A stretch of 64,000 bases of DNA, taken from NCBI GenBank assembly GCA_963971405.1, contig OZ020489.1:40104539-40168538 (forward strand), in the 5' to 3' direction. Position 1 is the stretch's first letter; each line of letters starts with the position of its first letter. Of the stretch, positions 53,101 to 61,010 are shown one piece after another. The notes below the pieces were generated by a model. It was given only the letters and a program-made list of their open reading frames with translations. It did no database searches and was not told the origin of the DNA. The DNA is from Psococerastis gibbosa (lineage: Eukaryota; Arthropoda; Insecta; Psocodea; Psocidae). Position numbers and translations under genes: made by a program.

Positions 53101-56100
53101 GAACTGGGGCTGGGGTCCCAGCAACGGGAACCCGAGGAGCTGGAGCTGGGATCTCAGGGGTCCACCCTGGAACTGGTGGTTCTGCCACCGGGGTCCCTAG
53201 AACTGGGGCTGGGGTCCCTGCAACCGGAACCCGAGGAGCTGGAGCTGGGATCTCAGTGGTCCACCCTGGAACTGGTGGTTCTGCCACCGGGGTCCCTGGG
53301 ACTGGGGTCCCTGAAATTGGAGGCCCGGGAGCTGGAGCCGGGGTCCCAGGAACTGGTGCCCCTGAAACTGTGATCCTTGAAACTGGGGTGCATGGAACCA
53401 CCGGCCCGAGTTTACTCGAACATGTTTTCCAATTTATAAATTAGTAGATATTGACATGCGTAATTTTATAGGAAATAATTTCCCTATGGTTAAATTTCAG
53501 ATCCCTCGAGGGGGGGGGGGGGGGGGGTTCACCTCAATATATATTAAAAAACCCTTAAAACTAAATTGCATATTCTGGAACGAATAGACCAATACATTGT
53601 AACAGTAGTAAGTAGTAACAATATCATATGTATTGGAGCGTGAATTATCCAAAATTTCTCAAAAAATAATTTTTTGCACAGAAGCAAATATTTTTTGGGA
53701 ACGCAACCTGCCCGTTTTAGTTATCCTATTGAACACCTAAAACATACCTGAAGGTAGAAATTATCAACAGAAAAATTATTTTTTTATGAAAATTGAGTTG
53801 TTTTTATTTTTTTACCCCCTGAAGCAAACTATCAAGGGGCAAGCGACCCCCCGCATTTTGTTAACGCTATTAACGACTACAATATATGTGAATTTAAAAG
53901 AAATCGTTGGAGCTGTTTTTGAGAAAGAATTTTTTTAGACGTTTTTTTTTTAGTTTTTTGAGAATAAAACCCCCCAAATTGAGTTAGCCCAAAATAAAAT
54001 AAAAATGGTCCCGAGGTATGATTTTTGTAAACCTACATGCAAAATTTCATCAAAATCGACCAAGTAGTTTGCCCGGAAATCGACTCACAGACAGACATAC
54101 AGACAGACAGAGCGACAGACAGACATTTCGTAAAAAACACTTTTTTGTGTTTCCTGGGACCTCAAAACGTGTAAATCCGTTGAAATCTCGGAATCGAAAA
54201 TTTCGAACATCACAAAGCTTTCCTTATACTACGTATAAATTGGAAAGCAATAATCACGTACTGAATCGGAATAATAACGAATGCACAGTGTTAAGGCATG
54301 ATCCAACATTCAGCGGTCGCCTCTTCTAACATTACAGTGGGATGATAACGAAAAAGGTCCCTCTTGCTCTTAAACGTGTGGCTGGCACAACGCTAATGTC
54401 ATATACAATATGCCATATACCAATAACTTAACTAACCCTTTCATAAGCACAAGCATTTAGCCAGATAGATACTGCATGATATACTTTGATTAGACAAGTT
54501 CCTTATCGTCGACTACACACTACAGGTGCTGGAAACCTCCACTTATAGACTTCTTCCTTTACTAAAATGCTTCGTAGAAATTGGTTCAGTCAGTCTTGCC
54601 TTAAGCATTGCCGTACGGGTCTCGTGATTGTGGGGATAATCTATTTAGTGATTCCGTTACGGTTCAGCAGACGATATCAGCATGTTCCGAACGATCAAAT
54701 TGCTGATGTTTTGCTCCCGATGCGAGAAAATGGCTCGGGACTTTGTCCGGTAGTTCCTGATTTGAATTTAGAGGTGAGTCGAACTCAGTCAAAGGCAACC
54801 ATTATTTACGATATAAAAGCAGGCAGACTCTGGTGGCTAAGAAGATGGATGCAACTATTACTAAGGGTGCCTACTAGGATTCTATAAAGGAGAGATGGGA
54901 GATATCAGATCTGGTTCTGATTCTGATTCTATTTTTCAATCGCAAATTAACTCCCCCTCCCCCCGGTTTGCTTAAACGTAGATTTGAGCACCCCCTAAAT
55001 TTTGACTGTGTACAGTGCTAAATGAGCAACCATGAACTACTTTTTATTGTTTATTTACACCATAAACCCTCAAGGCACTCATGCAAGGCCCAAAAGGTTA
55101 TATATGAGCATGCACCCAACTATTTAGCATGTTTAATGCCATACCAGCAGAAATCAAAGTATTAAAAGGCAATGGAAAACTATTTAAGGCAGCAGTGAAA
55201 AAGCACATAACCAACCTTTCCGATAACACCTGCTGGCCATATTGTAATGAAACTTGGATTAACATACCAAAACTTGTGTATAATTGATCATCTCCCGGCC
55301 ATGGGTTCTTCTTCTTTCTTCTTTTCTTACATACTAAATTTTACATATGGTTGGCCACTAGGGCAGTGGAGGCTTGGGTTCCTGGGGGGGGGGGGGGTTC
55401 CTCATTCTTCGTCCGTTTCCTCCCTCCCCACTCGCCGCAGACAGGACGATCCCATCTGCGAGGTGGAGGAGCCCTCAAGTCGGCCTCCGACGTTCACTCA
55501 CTCCATTTCTTTAATTCTGATGTCAATGAATAATAATTCCCCTTTCAAATTAAAAATATCACTCTTTAGGCGGGGTTTCCACCGACCTCTCATTGCAGAA
55601 TGCAAATGACATTGACGGAACCTTTTGTTTTACTCTATGTCATAGTTAAAATTGATCAATGATCATAGAGTAAAATCACAAACAAACAAACTAAAATTAG
55701 AAAATGGCGTTATGGGATATGTTAAGTACAAACATTTTAGATAGATTTCTATAAAAAGAAAAATTCAAAATTCCGTCAATGTCATTTGCATTCTGCAATG
55801 AGAGGTCGGTGGAAACCCCGCCTTAGTCAAAGAAAAATTGCCGATCTCTTTTTTTCAAATCTCAGCAAGAAAAAACGTCGTGTCACCAGACAAATATTTA
55901 AAAATAACGTTTTGGCGGAAAGTTTTACTTTACTTTCATTTACCAAGAGGGAAATCACTGTAAAGTATCTATTTGAATTTAGAAATCAAATAAATACCAC
56001 AAAACGACTTTACGTCGTTACAATATTGTTTTAGCTTTTTAAGCAACACACTTTTTTGTATGTAACCTTTTAATTTTGTTTTTTTTGTTTTATAAGTGAA

Positions 56101-59100
56101 ACTTTCCACATTTTAAGTACACATTAGGTACGACTGAATAATTTAAGTTTTTAATTGTATATTTTAATTGTATCCCGGCAACACAAGTCATCTTGAGGAA
56201 CATAGGGCCGGGATAACTAATAGTGTTTCTTAATTGTAGTTTTTTCCAAATAAATATTCATTCATTCATCATTTCAATAATGGGAATATTTGCATTTGTT
56301 TTTTTCTGCTCCATTTCATGTGTTTTAAGCTCATCGACATCCCACCACTCCGCGTCTTCTTGCCCCTCCTCACTCATGACATTACTATCTTAAAGTTTGT
56401 AGTTTAATTTTTATATTATTAATACATGATATTACCTTAGTTTCTGCAATAGGGAAAGCTTACGTAAGCGACATTGGAACCCCTCTCCCCCTTTGTCATC
56501 AATAGTAAGCAAACCCGAACCCCCCCCCCCCCCCTTGAGTACTTACGTAATATTTGAACGACCCCATACCCATGGTATTTATCTCTACAATAGTTCCTGG
56601 AAAATTAAACTTTGTAAAAAAAAAAAACAGTAGCGTGCTTAAAACATAAATCTTAACTTAAACTTTTGTTGCAGGTGGCAGATGTTGATTTTGTTGCTCA
56701 GTACAATTATTCGGCGTTGGCCGCTAGTCTTCATGTAAACCAGGGTGGTTGGTGGGCCCCAGACGACTGTGACCCTGTGCATCATGTTGCCATTATTGTT
56801 CCCTATCGTGATAGGTAAGCTAGTGAGAGTAGTTATGATAATTAAGTCCGACAGATGGCAGCGCGGGCTGAGGAGTGCTCAGTATCTTCTAAAGAATGGA
56901 GCAGAAATATTGGGAATAGTTTTTAATAAGGGAAAAACTTGATTTATAAAAAATGGCGGGTACTGAGGATGTCGGATGGAAGGAGTTTATAAACTATGGC
57001 CAATTGGTGTTAGTGACATAATGTGCATCAATGGATTTTAAATATTTCATAGCACTACAATAGATATTTCCTGTGAAATTGGGCTTTGTTCAAAAAACAG
57101 AACATTGGGGGTGTCCGACTGTTAAGGCTAACTTCCAGTAGGAATTGGCCTAATATACAAACATATTTATACGCATCCAGTATTGTACAGGTTGCTCATA
57201 TAAATATGATTTAACGAGTAAATACAATCTGAGACAGCCTTCTCGACTGAAGCAGTGATTGGGGTTGCACTGGAGTGGGGGACAAATTGGCTCACAGTGT
57301 TGTTATGAGGTTCATTTGTGACGTCATTTTGTAGGTGGCAGCACCAGTTGCACTGGTATCAAAGCGCTGATTTTTCCATAAGCCTCAATACTATTTTAAA
57401 ATTATTTTATATATGTATTATTTTAAAGTGATGTTTTTCTATAAATCATGGAGAATATATATATTAAATTATATGCAGTGAAATAAGGTCCAGGCATAGT
57501 AAGAATATTATAAAAAATATTAAAAGAATTAATTAGATGCTAAGAGCTTAGCTTTCACATGCAAACGGCGGCCATTTTGAATAAAATGGATATCGGTTTG
57601 TCGTCAGCGAACCTAGTGACCAAAACTGTCCCTACAGAACCTCATTGGGGCTGCTGCCCATAGCCGTCTATATTTTTTAATATGCAACCAGACCACTTTT
57701 AACATCCAACCTGTGTGGTTTCTCCTCCCGAACATCGAGAGTACAACTAGTACAAGCCTTCTCCGTACACCTAGTACGAGCGTACTATATTTTCTTTGTA
57801 TTTTCTTTCAGATTGTCACAATTGAATACGTTTCTGCACTATATGCACAGATTTCTCCAAAAACAACTGCTCAATTACCGTATAATAATTGTGGAACAGT
57901 CTATGGGCAAGGCGTTCAACCGTGGCAAGCTGATGAACGTCGGGTTTAGGGAGGCGCTCAAACTTCAGGCCTTCCCCTGCTTCGTGTTTCAAGATATTGA
58001 TCTCATTCCCCAGGTACGCAGGAATCCTAATTTTTAAACACCGTAAGACTGCGGCTAGGTCACGCCTCCTTCCCATGCCATCTGTCACGGATCGGAGTCC
58101 GAGAGTCTCCTCTCTTTGTTTGTGGAGATCAGGAAGGCACTCCAGACCACATAACATTTGAGTGCCCCCTCTGCAGCCGGGAGATGACAGAGCTAATTAG
58201 CAGGTTGCAGGAAAGTGGGGAAAGTTGCCTTTCCTGGGTGCTTTCAGGTGGTTAAATACATGGATGCGTGCTCGAAACTGCCCCGGCACATGAGTGAGTG
58301 CGTCAGTGAATGTTTCACTCCTACTAGTGATTATAGGTGTCCCGTTACTCGAGGCTCAACCTTTCCTAATTGCTTTCAGGTGGATAAGAACATGTATGCG
58401 TGCTCGAAACTGCCCCGACACATGAGTGCGTCAGTGAATGTTTCACTCCTACTAGTGATTATAGGTGTCCCGTTACTCGAGGCTCAACTATTCCTAATTG
58501 CTTTCAGGTGGATAAGAACATGTATGCGTGCTCGAAACTGCCCCGGCACATGAGTGCGTCCGTGAATGTTTCACTCCTACTAGTGATTATAGGTGTCCCG
58601 TTACTCGAGGCTCAACTTTTCCTAATTGCTTTCAGGTAGATAAAAACATGTACGCGTGCTCGAAACTGCCCCGCCACATGAGTGCGTCTGTGAATGTTTC
58701 ACTCCTACTAGTGATTATAGGTGTCCCGTTACTCCAGGCTCAACTATTCCTAATTGCTTTCAGGTAGATAAAAACATGTACGCGTGCTCGAAACTGCCCC
58801 GCCACATGAGTGCGTCTGTGAATGTTTCACTCCTACTAGTGATTATAGGTGTCCCGTTACTCCAGGCTCAACTATTCCTAATTGCTTTCAGGAGGATAAA
58901 AACATGTACGCGTGCTCGAAACTGCCCCGGCACATGAGTGCGTCAGTGAATGTTTCACTCCTACTAGTGATTATAGGTGTCCCGTTACTCGAGGCTGAAC
59001 CTTTCCTAACTGCTTTCAGGTGGATAAGAACATGTATGCGTGCTCGAAACTGCCCCGGCACATGAGTGCGTCCGTGAATGTTCTGCGGTATAATCTACTG

Positions 59101-59776
59101 TATCATGGATTGTTTGGCGGAGCCATAGCCATCACCAGTGACCAGTTTCAACGGATCAATGGCTTCTCCAATGTTTACTACGGATGGGGTGCCGAAGATG
59201 ATGATCTGTTAATGAGGTAAGCCACTAAGAAACATTTGTGATGTTATTACTATATTTGATGAAAGAGAAGAATCTGGGTTGATGGTCGATCTGAAAGCGT
59301 ACTTCAAAATGTTTCGTCAACTTCTCCGGTCGACACTGAGTAGACTTCTTAGATAGTATAAGATTTAGGCTCAGCAACTGACACAGATCGACCTCGGCCC
59401 ATCATCCCGGATTTTACTGCTTTATCAAATAACTCCGGCCGTCTTTGTAATTGTATTTTACTATATTGTTTAGAAGTGGAATTTTTTTCTGTCGGTTCGT
59501 TTTCAGAGTAAGAAACTACTGCATCTTATCTTATCTTCTTATCTTACGTCATGTTTCAGAATCCGCAGCAACGGTCTCGATATCATTCGATTCTCGCCCG
59601 AAGTCTCTCGCTACTTCATGCTGTCACATAAGTCTCAAGTCAAAAATCCTGACAGATTCACCATGTTGAACCAGGCTGGCAACAGAATAAAGAACGACGG
59701 CCTCAATTCGCTGGAGTACGACGTGCTAGCATACAGGAGCGAAAGTCTGTTCACACACGTGGTTGTGGATATTTGA
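47174..59776 (+). CDS. Beta-1,4-GalT-fold glycosyltransferase (GalNAcT-like)
   Basis: Family 7 Golgi enzyme that transfers Gal/GalNAc in beta-1,4 linkage to GlcNAc. Exons: alternative first 47174-47407 or 54567-54773, then 56675-56814, 57812-58013, 59020-59216, 59560-59776; all GT/AG and phase-matched; 329 or 320 residues. The first exon gives a short cytoplasmic tail, one anchor (CSVTLVFFGLIYHLV) and stem. Core blocks: 'DDCDPVHHVAIIVPYRDR' (FRNR/YRDR region), 'FNRGKLMNVGF', 'CFVFQDIDLIPQ' (metal-binding DxD as DID), 'PRHMSASVNV', 'GLFGGAIAIT', 'INGFSNVYYGWGAEDDDLL' and 'FMLSHKSQVKNPDRF' (metal-binding His). The residue before FGG is leucine where vertebrate beta4GalT1 has Tyr289, favouring UDP-GalNAc. 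Exon 4's 5' end is repeated upstream. Nearest named type: bre-4/beta4GalNAcT. Confidence 0.92.
47660..48370. repeat. Degenerate ~360-bp tandem duplication in intron 1
   Basis: 'ttgttgcgaaacgtatttcca' (47661) and 'ttgttgcgattcgtttttcca' (48019) start two units. Both run through 'gtagttaa.cta.cccacgg', 'aagtggaaggcaaac', 'gcatgcc..cttccataaaattt', 'gcctgccaatg' and 'aattctttcagaaa.gggtt'. A third start is at about 48350. Noncoding; the two 'ttctttcag' stretches are cryptic-acceptor-like. Confidence 0.65.
48674..49195 (+). repeat. SINE-like family copies (split)
   Basis: 48674-48760 has 'gttcgtacttgtac', 'cgccatgcgatcggagacgtgtcgtaac'. 49125-49195 resumes 'ctacagacgcgactgaagaggttaatcgg', 'aaaattgtttgtgtgc' and 'aaccttttatt'. 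The intervening 360 bp looks like an insertion or two different partial copies. 48990-49085 ('ctcagttcaatcgggagt', 'agcgaaacctta', 'gtaggatcca') matches the flank at 16840-16900 in inverted form. Confidence 0.55.
49571..49953. mobile_element. Nested palindromic Harbinger-like MITE, second copy
   Basis: Same 383-bp structure as 16421-16804: GGCGCCCATTCCACCGACCG ends, arms to 'cattcaagactt', and an inner element at about 49642-49882 with 'ggtttccaccgacctcgc' type ends. Flanks are TAA left (49568-49570) and TTA right (49954-49956). It lies in intron 1 of the glycosyltransferase gene. Confidence 0.8.
50020..50225. repeat. R6 dispersed repeat copy
   Basis: 'aaatatgtctctacattttc', 'tatgtggccgtcactaataacgattggccacaat' and 'caagaactgtggccaatcagtgttagtga' recur at 56985-57100 and 61970-62060. 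Confidence 0.45.
50262..50625. repeat. Head-to-head SINE-like copies
   Basis: 50262-50390 is a minus copy ('tcgcatacaaacaatttaat', 'gaccTcttcagtcgcctctg', 'gtctccgatcgcgcatggcg'). 50393-50562 is a plus copy starting 'cttcgatggcatagtggtag', with a perfect A-box-like TGGCATAGTGG. 50577-50625 is a further minus fragment ('ctcgcacaagtacaagcacg'...'ccatcgaagtcg'). The plus copy appears inserted inside the minus one. Confidence 0.7.
50805..51620 (+). repeat. R3 repeat, uninterrupted copy
   Basis: From 'gtcagatagagaaaatgag' through a G20 run (50880-50900), 'cacctgacgtcactgg', 'ggcagggcacgcaatgcattt', 'cccccagaagcaaactatc', 'tgaatttaaaagaaatcgttgg', CAGA repeats (51475-51500) to the terminal hairpin at 51587-51619. 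The left terminus is missing. This copy shows the empty site of the piggyBac-like insertion in the copy at 30985. Confidence 0.8.
52020..52335. repeat. Two-copy 152-bp tandem repeat
   Basis: 'aagtcgtccag', 'accgcccatgc', 'accgacgtaaagacgctcag', 'ggcggccacaccactggagg', 'acccagcttggcaagaag' and 'aattgcgtcacaaa' start at about 52041 and again at about 52193. The copies differ at a handful of sites. Confidence 0.85.
52354..52393. repeat. (CCTAA)n / (TTAGG)n telomere-type repeat
   Basis: Eight perfect, uninterrupted 5-base units of CCTAA (TTAGG on the minus strand), the ancestral arthropod telomere repeat, at the 3' end of the LINE ORF1. The stop codon of ORF1 falls in this tract. A short (TTAGG)2-3 run also lies at 48462-48475. 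Confidence 0.9.
52379..53401 (-). CDS. Gag-like ORF1 of a non-LTR retrotransposon
   Basis: 340 codons. The N-terminal third is proline-rich with repeated 'PAPAPRVPVAGTPAPV' and 'AEPPVPGWT' units. The middle has 'GGTYAEALEKAREALALSEV', 'GCRKAQSGNLVLEVEG' and 'FRRKLAPLL', the RRAKSGGLLIEI-type block of R1/LOA/jockey ORF1 proteins. The end has one CCHC knuckle, CFRCGEKGHYVAQC; further knuckles usual in this family are lost as the frame enters 'SRLSLGSTGHVFEG' and the TTAGG tract. ORF1 proteins bind RNA and form particles with the element transcript. The start was not determined: the first in-frame ATG at 53393-53391 reads into the proline-rich region. Confidence 0.75.
   Translation of the reverse strand: MVPCTPVSRITVSGAPVPGTPAPAPGPPISGTPVPGTPVAEPPVPGWTTEIPAPAPRVPVAGTPAPVLGTPVAEPPVPGWTPEIPAPAPRVPVAGTPAPVQGTPIPGTPTSGTSATGPPDPGWTQPINRRERRRAAMCAKKPESVAAQVHRYEAVIIERSESGGTYAEALEKAREALALSEVGVSIRGCRKAQSGNLVLEVEGSGKADIFRRKLAPLLKGFKVRSSHNMAKFIVKDSDFVEEVAIRQALAELGVECSSIKTMKWQAVVEAPVHQVHTLLQTKKRIKIGWFTCRIKPMVLMNGCFRCGEKGHYVAQCTSSRLSLGSTGHVFEGAAHRVRLG
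53404..54255 (+). repeat. R3 repeat, near full-length copy
   Basis: Starts 'ccgagtttactcgaacatgt', then the 15-base end 'ttttccaatttata', a G18 run (53507-53526), 'cccctgaagcaaactatcaa', CAGA repeats (54090-54126), and the terminal hairpin (54222-54254) with end 'ataaattggaaagca'. Ends are inverted (TGCTTTCCAATTTAT). About 830 bp between the inverted ends. Confidence 0.8.
54567..54773 (+). CDS. Alternative first exon of the glycosyltransferase
   Basis: Encodes 69 residues: start 'MLRRNWFSQSCLKH', a membrane anchor 'TGLVIVGIIYLVI', and a stem 'RFSRRYQHVPNDQIADVLLP'. It parallels the exon at 47174-47407 ('RFNKRYQHISDDDIINFLLP') block for block, and both end in GAG before a GT (gtgagt / gtaagt) in phase 0. 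Either can join the exon at 56675. It is an exon duplication with about half its residues changed, most in the cytoplasmic tail and anchor. Confidence 0.85.
54900..55565. other. Intronic, no gene; G/C tracts
   Basis: Contains short poly-C/G stretches (54955, 55385-55397) and a 'gggcagtggaggcttgggttc' segment reminiscent of hAT-type ends. No firm element boundaries. Confidence 0.3.
55569..55822. mobile_element. Harbinger-like MITE, solo inner element
   Basis: 254 bp with perfect ends GGCGGGGTTTCCACCGACCT / AGGTCGGTGGAAACCCCGCC and TTA target duplications (55566-55568, 55823-55825). Arms extend through 'cattgcagaatgcaaatgac' and its complement. It is the stand-alone form of the inner part of the two nested MITEs. 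Intronic. Confidence 0.85.
55826..56275 (+). pseudogene. Possible CR1/L2-like LINE 3' end
   Basis: After 'ccttagtca' the bases encode 'RKIADLFFSNLSKKKRRVTR' and 'ITVKYLFEFRNQIN' with no clear family match. The end 'ccaaataaatattcattcattcat' has a polyA signal and ATTC repeat typical of such LINEs. Weak evidence. Confidence 0.35.
56276..56674. other. Intron before glycosyltransferase exon 2
   Basis: AT-rich with a poly-C stretch at 56520-56534. The acceptor 'cttttgttgcag' precedes 56675. Nothing else is seen. Confidence 0.4.
56815..57811. other. Glycosyltransferase intron with R6 repeat
   Basis: 56985-57100 matches R6 ('aaactatggccaattggtgttagtgac', 'agatatttcctgtgaaattgggctttgt'). The remainder is AT-rich without signal. 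The acceptor 'ttttctttcag' precedes 57812. Confidence 0.45.
58036..58246 (+). pseudogene. LINE pol tail abutting the exon-fragment array
   Basis: Reads 'VRLRLGHASFPCHLSRIGVR' then 'FVCGDQEGTPDHITFECPLC' and 'SREMTELISRLQESG' without a stop, the conserved last domain of jockey/R1-type pol (RLGH..HL.R.G....C.CG....HI.FECP.C). It is 5'-truncated. It runs directly into 'cctttcctgggtgctttcag', the start of the first array unit, with no visible poly(A) or target duplication. Confidence 0.75.
58248..59082 (+). repeat. Tandem array of splice acceptor plus exon start (7 units)
   Basis: Units begin, at the base after the AG, at 58248, 58380, 58508, 58636, 58764, 58892 and 59020; spacings 132, then five of 128. 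Each unit has 63 exon bases (V-D-K-N-M-Y-A-C-S-K-L-P-R-H-M-S-A-S-V-N-V) and 65 bases of intron ending 'ctaattgctttcag'. Only the unit at 59020 continues into the full exon. Start codons vary: GTGGTT, GTGGAT (58380, 58508, 59020), GTAGAT (58636, 58764), GAGGAT (58892). The first unit is the most divergent, with a 4-base-longer exon part. Confidence 0.95.
59285..59440 (+). repeat. R9 dispersed repeat piece in intron
   Basis: 'gaaagcgtacttcaaaatgtttcgtcaact', 'gaccTcggcccatcatcccgg' and 'ttttactgctttatcaaataactccgg' correspond to 34940-35010 and 35545-35605. Confidence 0.45.
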
Positions 59777-60029
59777 TCAAAAGCTTTGTTGCCAAATTGC
59801 CCAATGGATTAAGGTAAACTAGCTGTTACTCATTCTTGCCAAATTGCCAATCTGGGCAAATGGCCTTACGACCCTGGTTATTAGTTTGAAGGCGAAGGAG
59901 GCATGAAAACTTAAAATTGTCAATTGAAAACATTTTTTATTGTGAAACTTGTCTAGTCCTATAGCCGTAATGAAATTTAACGTGTTCAGGCGTAATTTCA
60001 TCAGCTACTGTTCACATTCCGTCAAGAGA
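59777..60029. other. 3' flank of the glycosyltransferase gene
   Basis: No polyadenylation signal can be assigned with confidence. AT-rich. Confidence 0.3.
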
Positions 60030-60245
60030 CAGAACATGTAGAGTAGTGGTATGGGTTCTGACTTTTACCGGAAAGATTGTCGATTCGAGTCCCGCACTTA
60101 AGCTATATTTTCAGGTTATGCTTCGCAGGGCATGTAAAGCAGGTGGTCCCGGGTATTCATAGTTGAGTGTAAGAGGGGGCTTTATAGCCCTTAACTCCGC
60201 TAGGTTGGCTTAGTTACAGAACACAAAGTAAATATTTATTTATTT
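60030..60245 (+). mobile_element. tRNA-Glu-like SINE, second copy
   Basis: Head 'tagagtagtggtatgggttc' (A box), 'ctgacttttaccgg', 'gattcgagtcccgc' (B box), body 'cagggcatgtaaagcagg', 'gtgtaagagggggcttt', 'ctccgctaggttggctta', tail 'aaatatttatttatt'. Same order as 5828-5608. Confidence 0.75.
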
Positions 60246-60854
60246 CGTTATTTTTTTTTACGTATTTTGCACCAAGTCAAATTTCACAGGAAAAACACCT
60301 AAAAACCTATAAAAAATGTTATTTTTGAGGATATTCTCAATCTTTATATACGGTACTTAAATATAGCTTTCAAAAAACGCCGTAAAGCCGATTTCGGCCA
60401 TGTTGAATTGCGGCCCCTCCGATGTTACCTGAAGTATATTTCAAATCGGCAAGATTTCCTTGAAGTTATTGCAAGGCTTTTTCTAGTTTTAAGAACGTGT
60501 CAAATTTCTAGATCAATATTTATGTTAAGTCTGTTTCTTGCATGTAGCACTATGCATGGACTATACGTAAAAAAACAGGCCAAAGAATAACAAATAAGTG
60601 TTAAAGTAGATATTTTTATTATTAACATTAAATAGATTCCGGGCTTACTCATATATAGTCGAAAATGGTTGTGATAATTATTAATTAAGTAATTGATTAA
60701 TATTGTTCGTAGGCTATTAGGCTCTATCTAGTATCAGCAAAGCTTAAGTTTAAGACTGTAAAGGGGAGGTAGCTTCCAAGGAAAGCTAATGTCTGAAGAG
60801 TCTTCTGACTGTAAGAGCAAATTGGTCACCCCATTTTTTTTATTTATTTTTTTT
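60246..60854. other. No gene seen
   Basis: AT-rich. The frame 60408-60590 has no recognisable content. Confidence 0.3.
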
Positions 60855-61010
60855 AAAGAATTTTTTATGGACCCAAGCCTACTTATAGGCCCTTGTCCAA
60901 TGCCAACGACCCCGAGGATTTCGGACATTATTTGTATTGCTTCCGTATGCATTTTTGGCCGTTGGCAAACTCTTATAATTCCTCAATGTCAACCTACAGG
61001 GTACGATTTG
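60855..61010 (+). repeat. R5 dispersed repeat copy
   Basis: 'ttttttatggacccaagcct', 'tgtccaatgccaacgacccc', 'gatttcggacattatttgta', 'ttttggccgttggcaaactc', 'atgtcaacctacagg'. The 3' half present at 15719-15880 is missing. Confidence 0.6.

Larger units (their letters stand above)
51807..53401 (-). mobile_element. R1-like LINE remnant with ORF1 and poly(A)
   Basis: The minus-strand 3' end is a run of about 17 A (T's at 51807-51825) preceded by 'ccttaacaaaacaa'. ORF1 lies at 53401-52379. Between ORF1 and the 3' region are the (TTAGG)n tract and a duplicated 152-bp block. No reverse transcriptase is present, so ORF2 has been lost. The 5' side abuts R3 at about 53402. Confidence 0.65.

Noticed and set aside
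52469-53444. Plus-strand frames rich in Leu/Glu/Gly
   Set aside because: Complement of the proline-rich ORF1; no independent evidence.
55247-55609. 120-codon frame
   Set aside because: It runs through G-tract repeats and into a MITE; no domain.
58400-59065. Overlapping 79-93-codon frames in the array as small genes
   Set aside because: They are the same unit read in shifted frames, staggered by exactly 128 bases.
58248-59082. CRISPR array
   Set aside because: The repeated unit is one 128-bp block with exon and intron parts, without unique spacers, in a eukaryotic gene.
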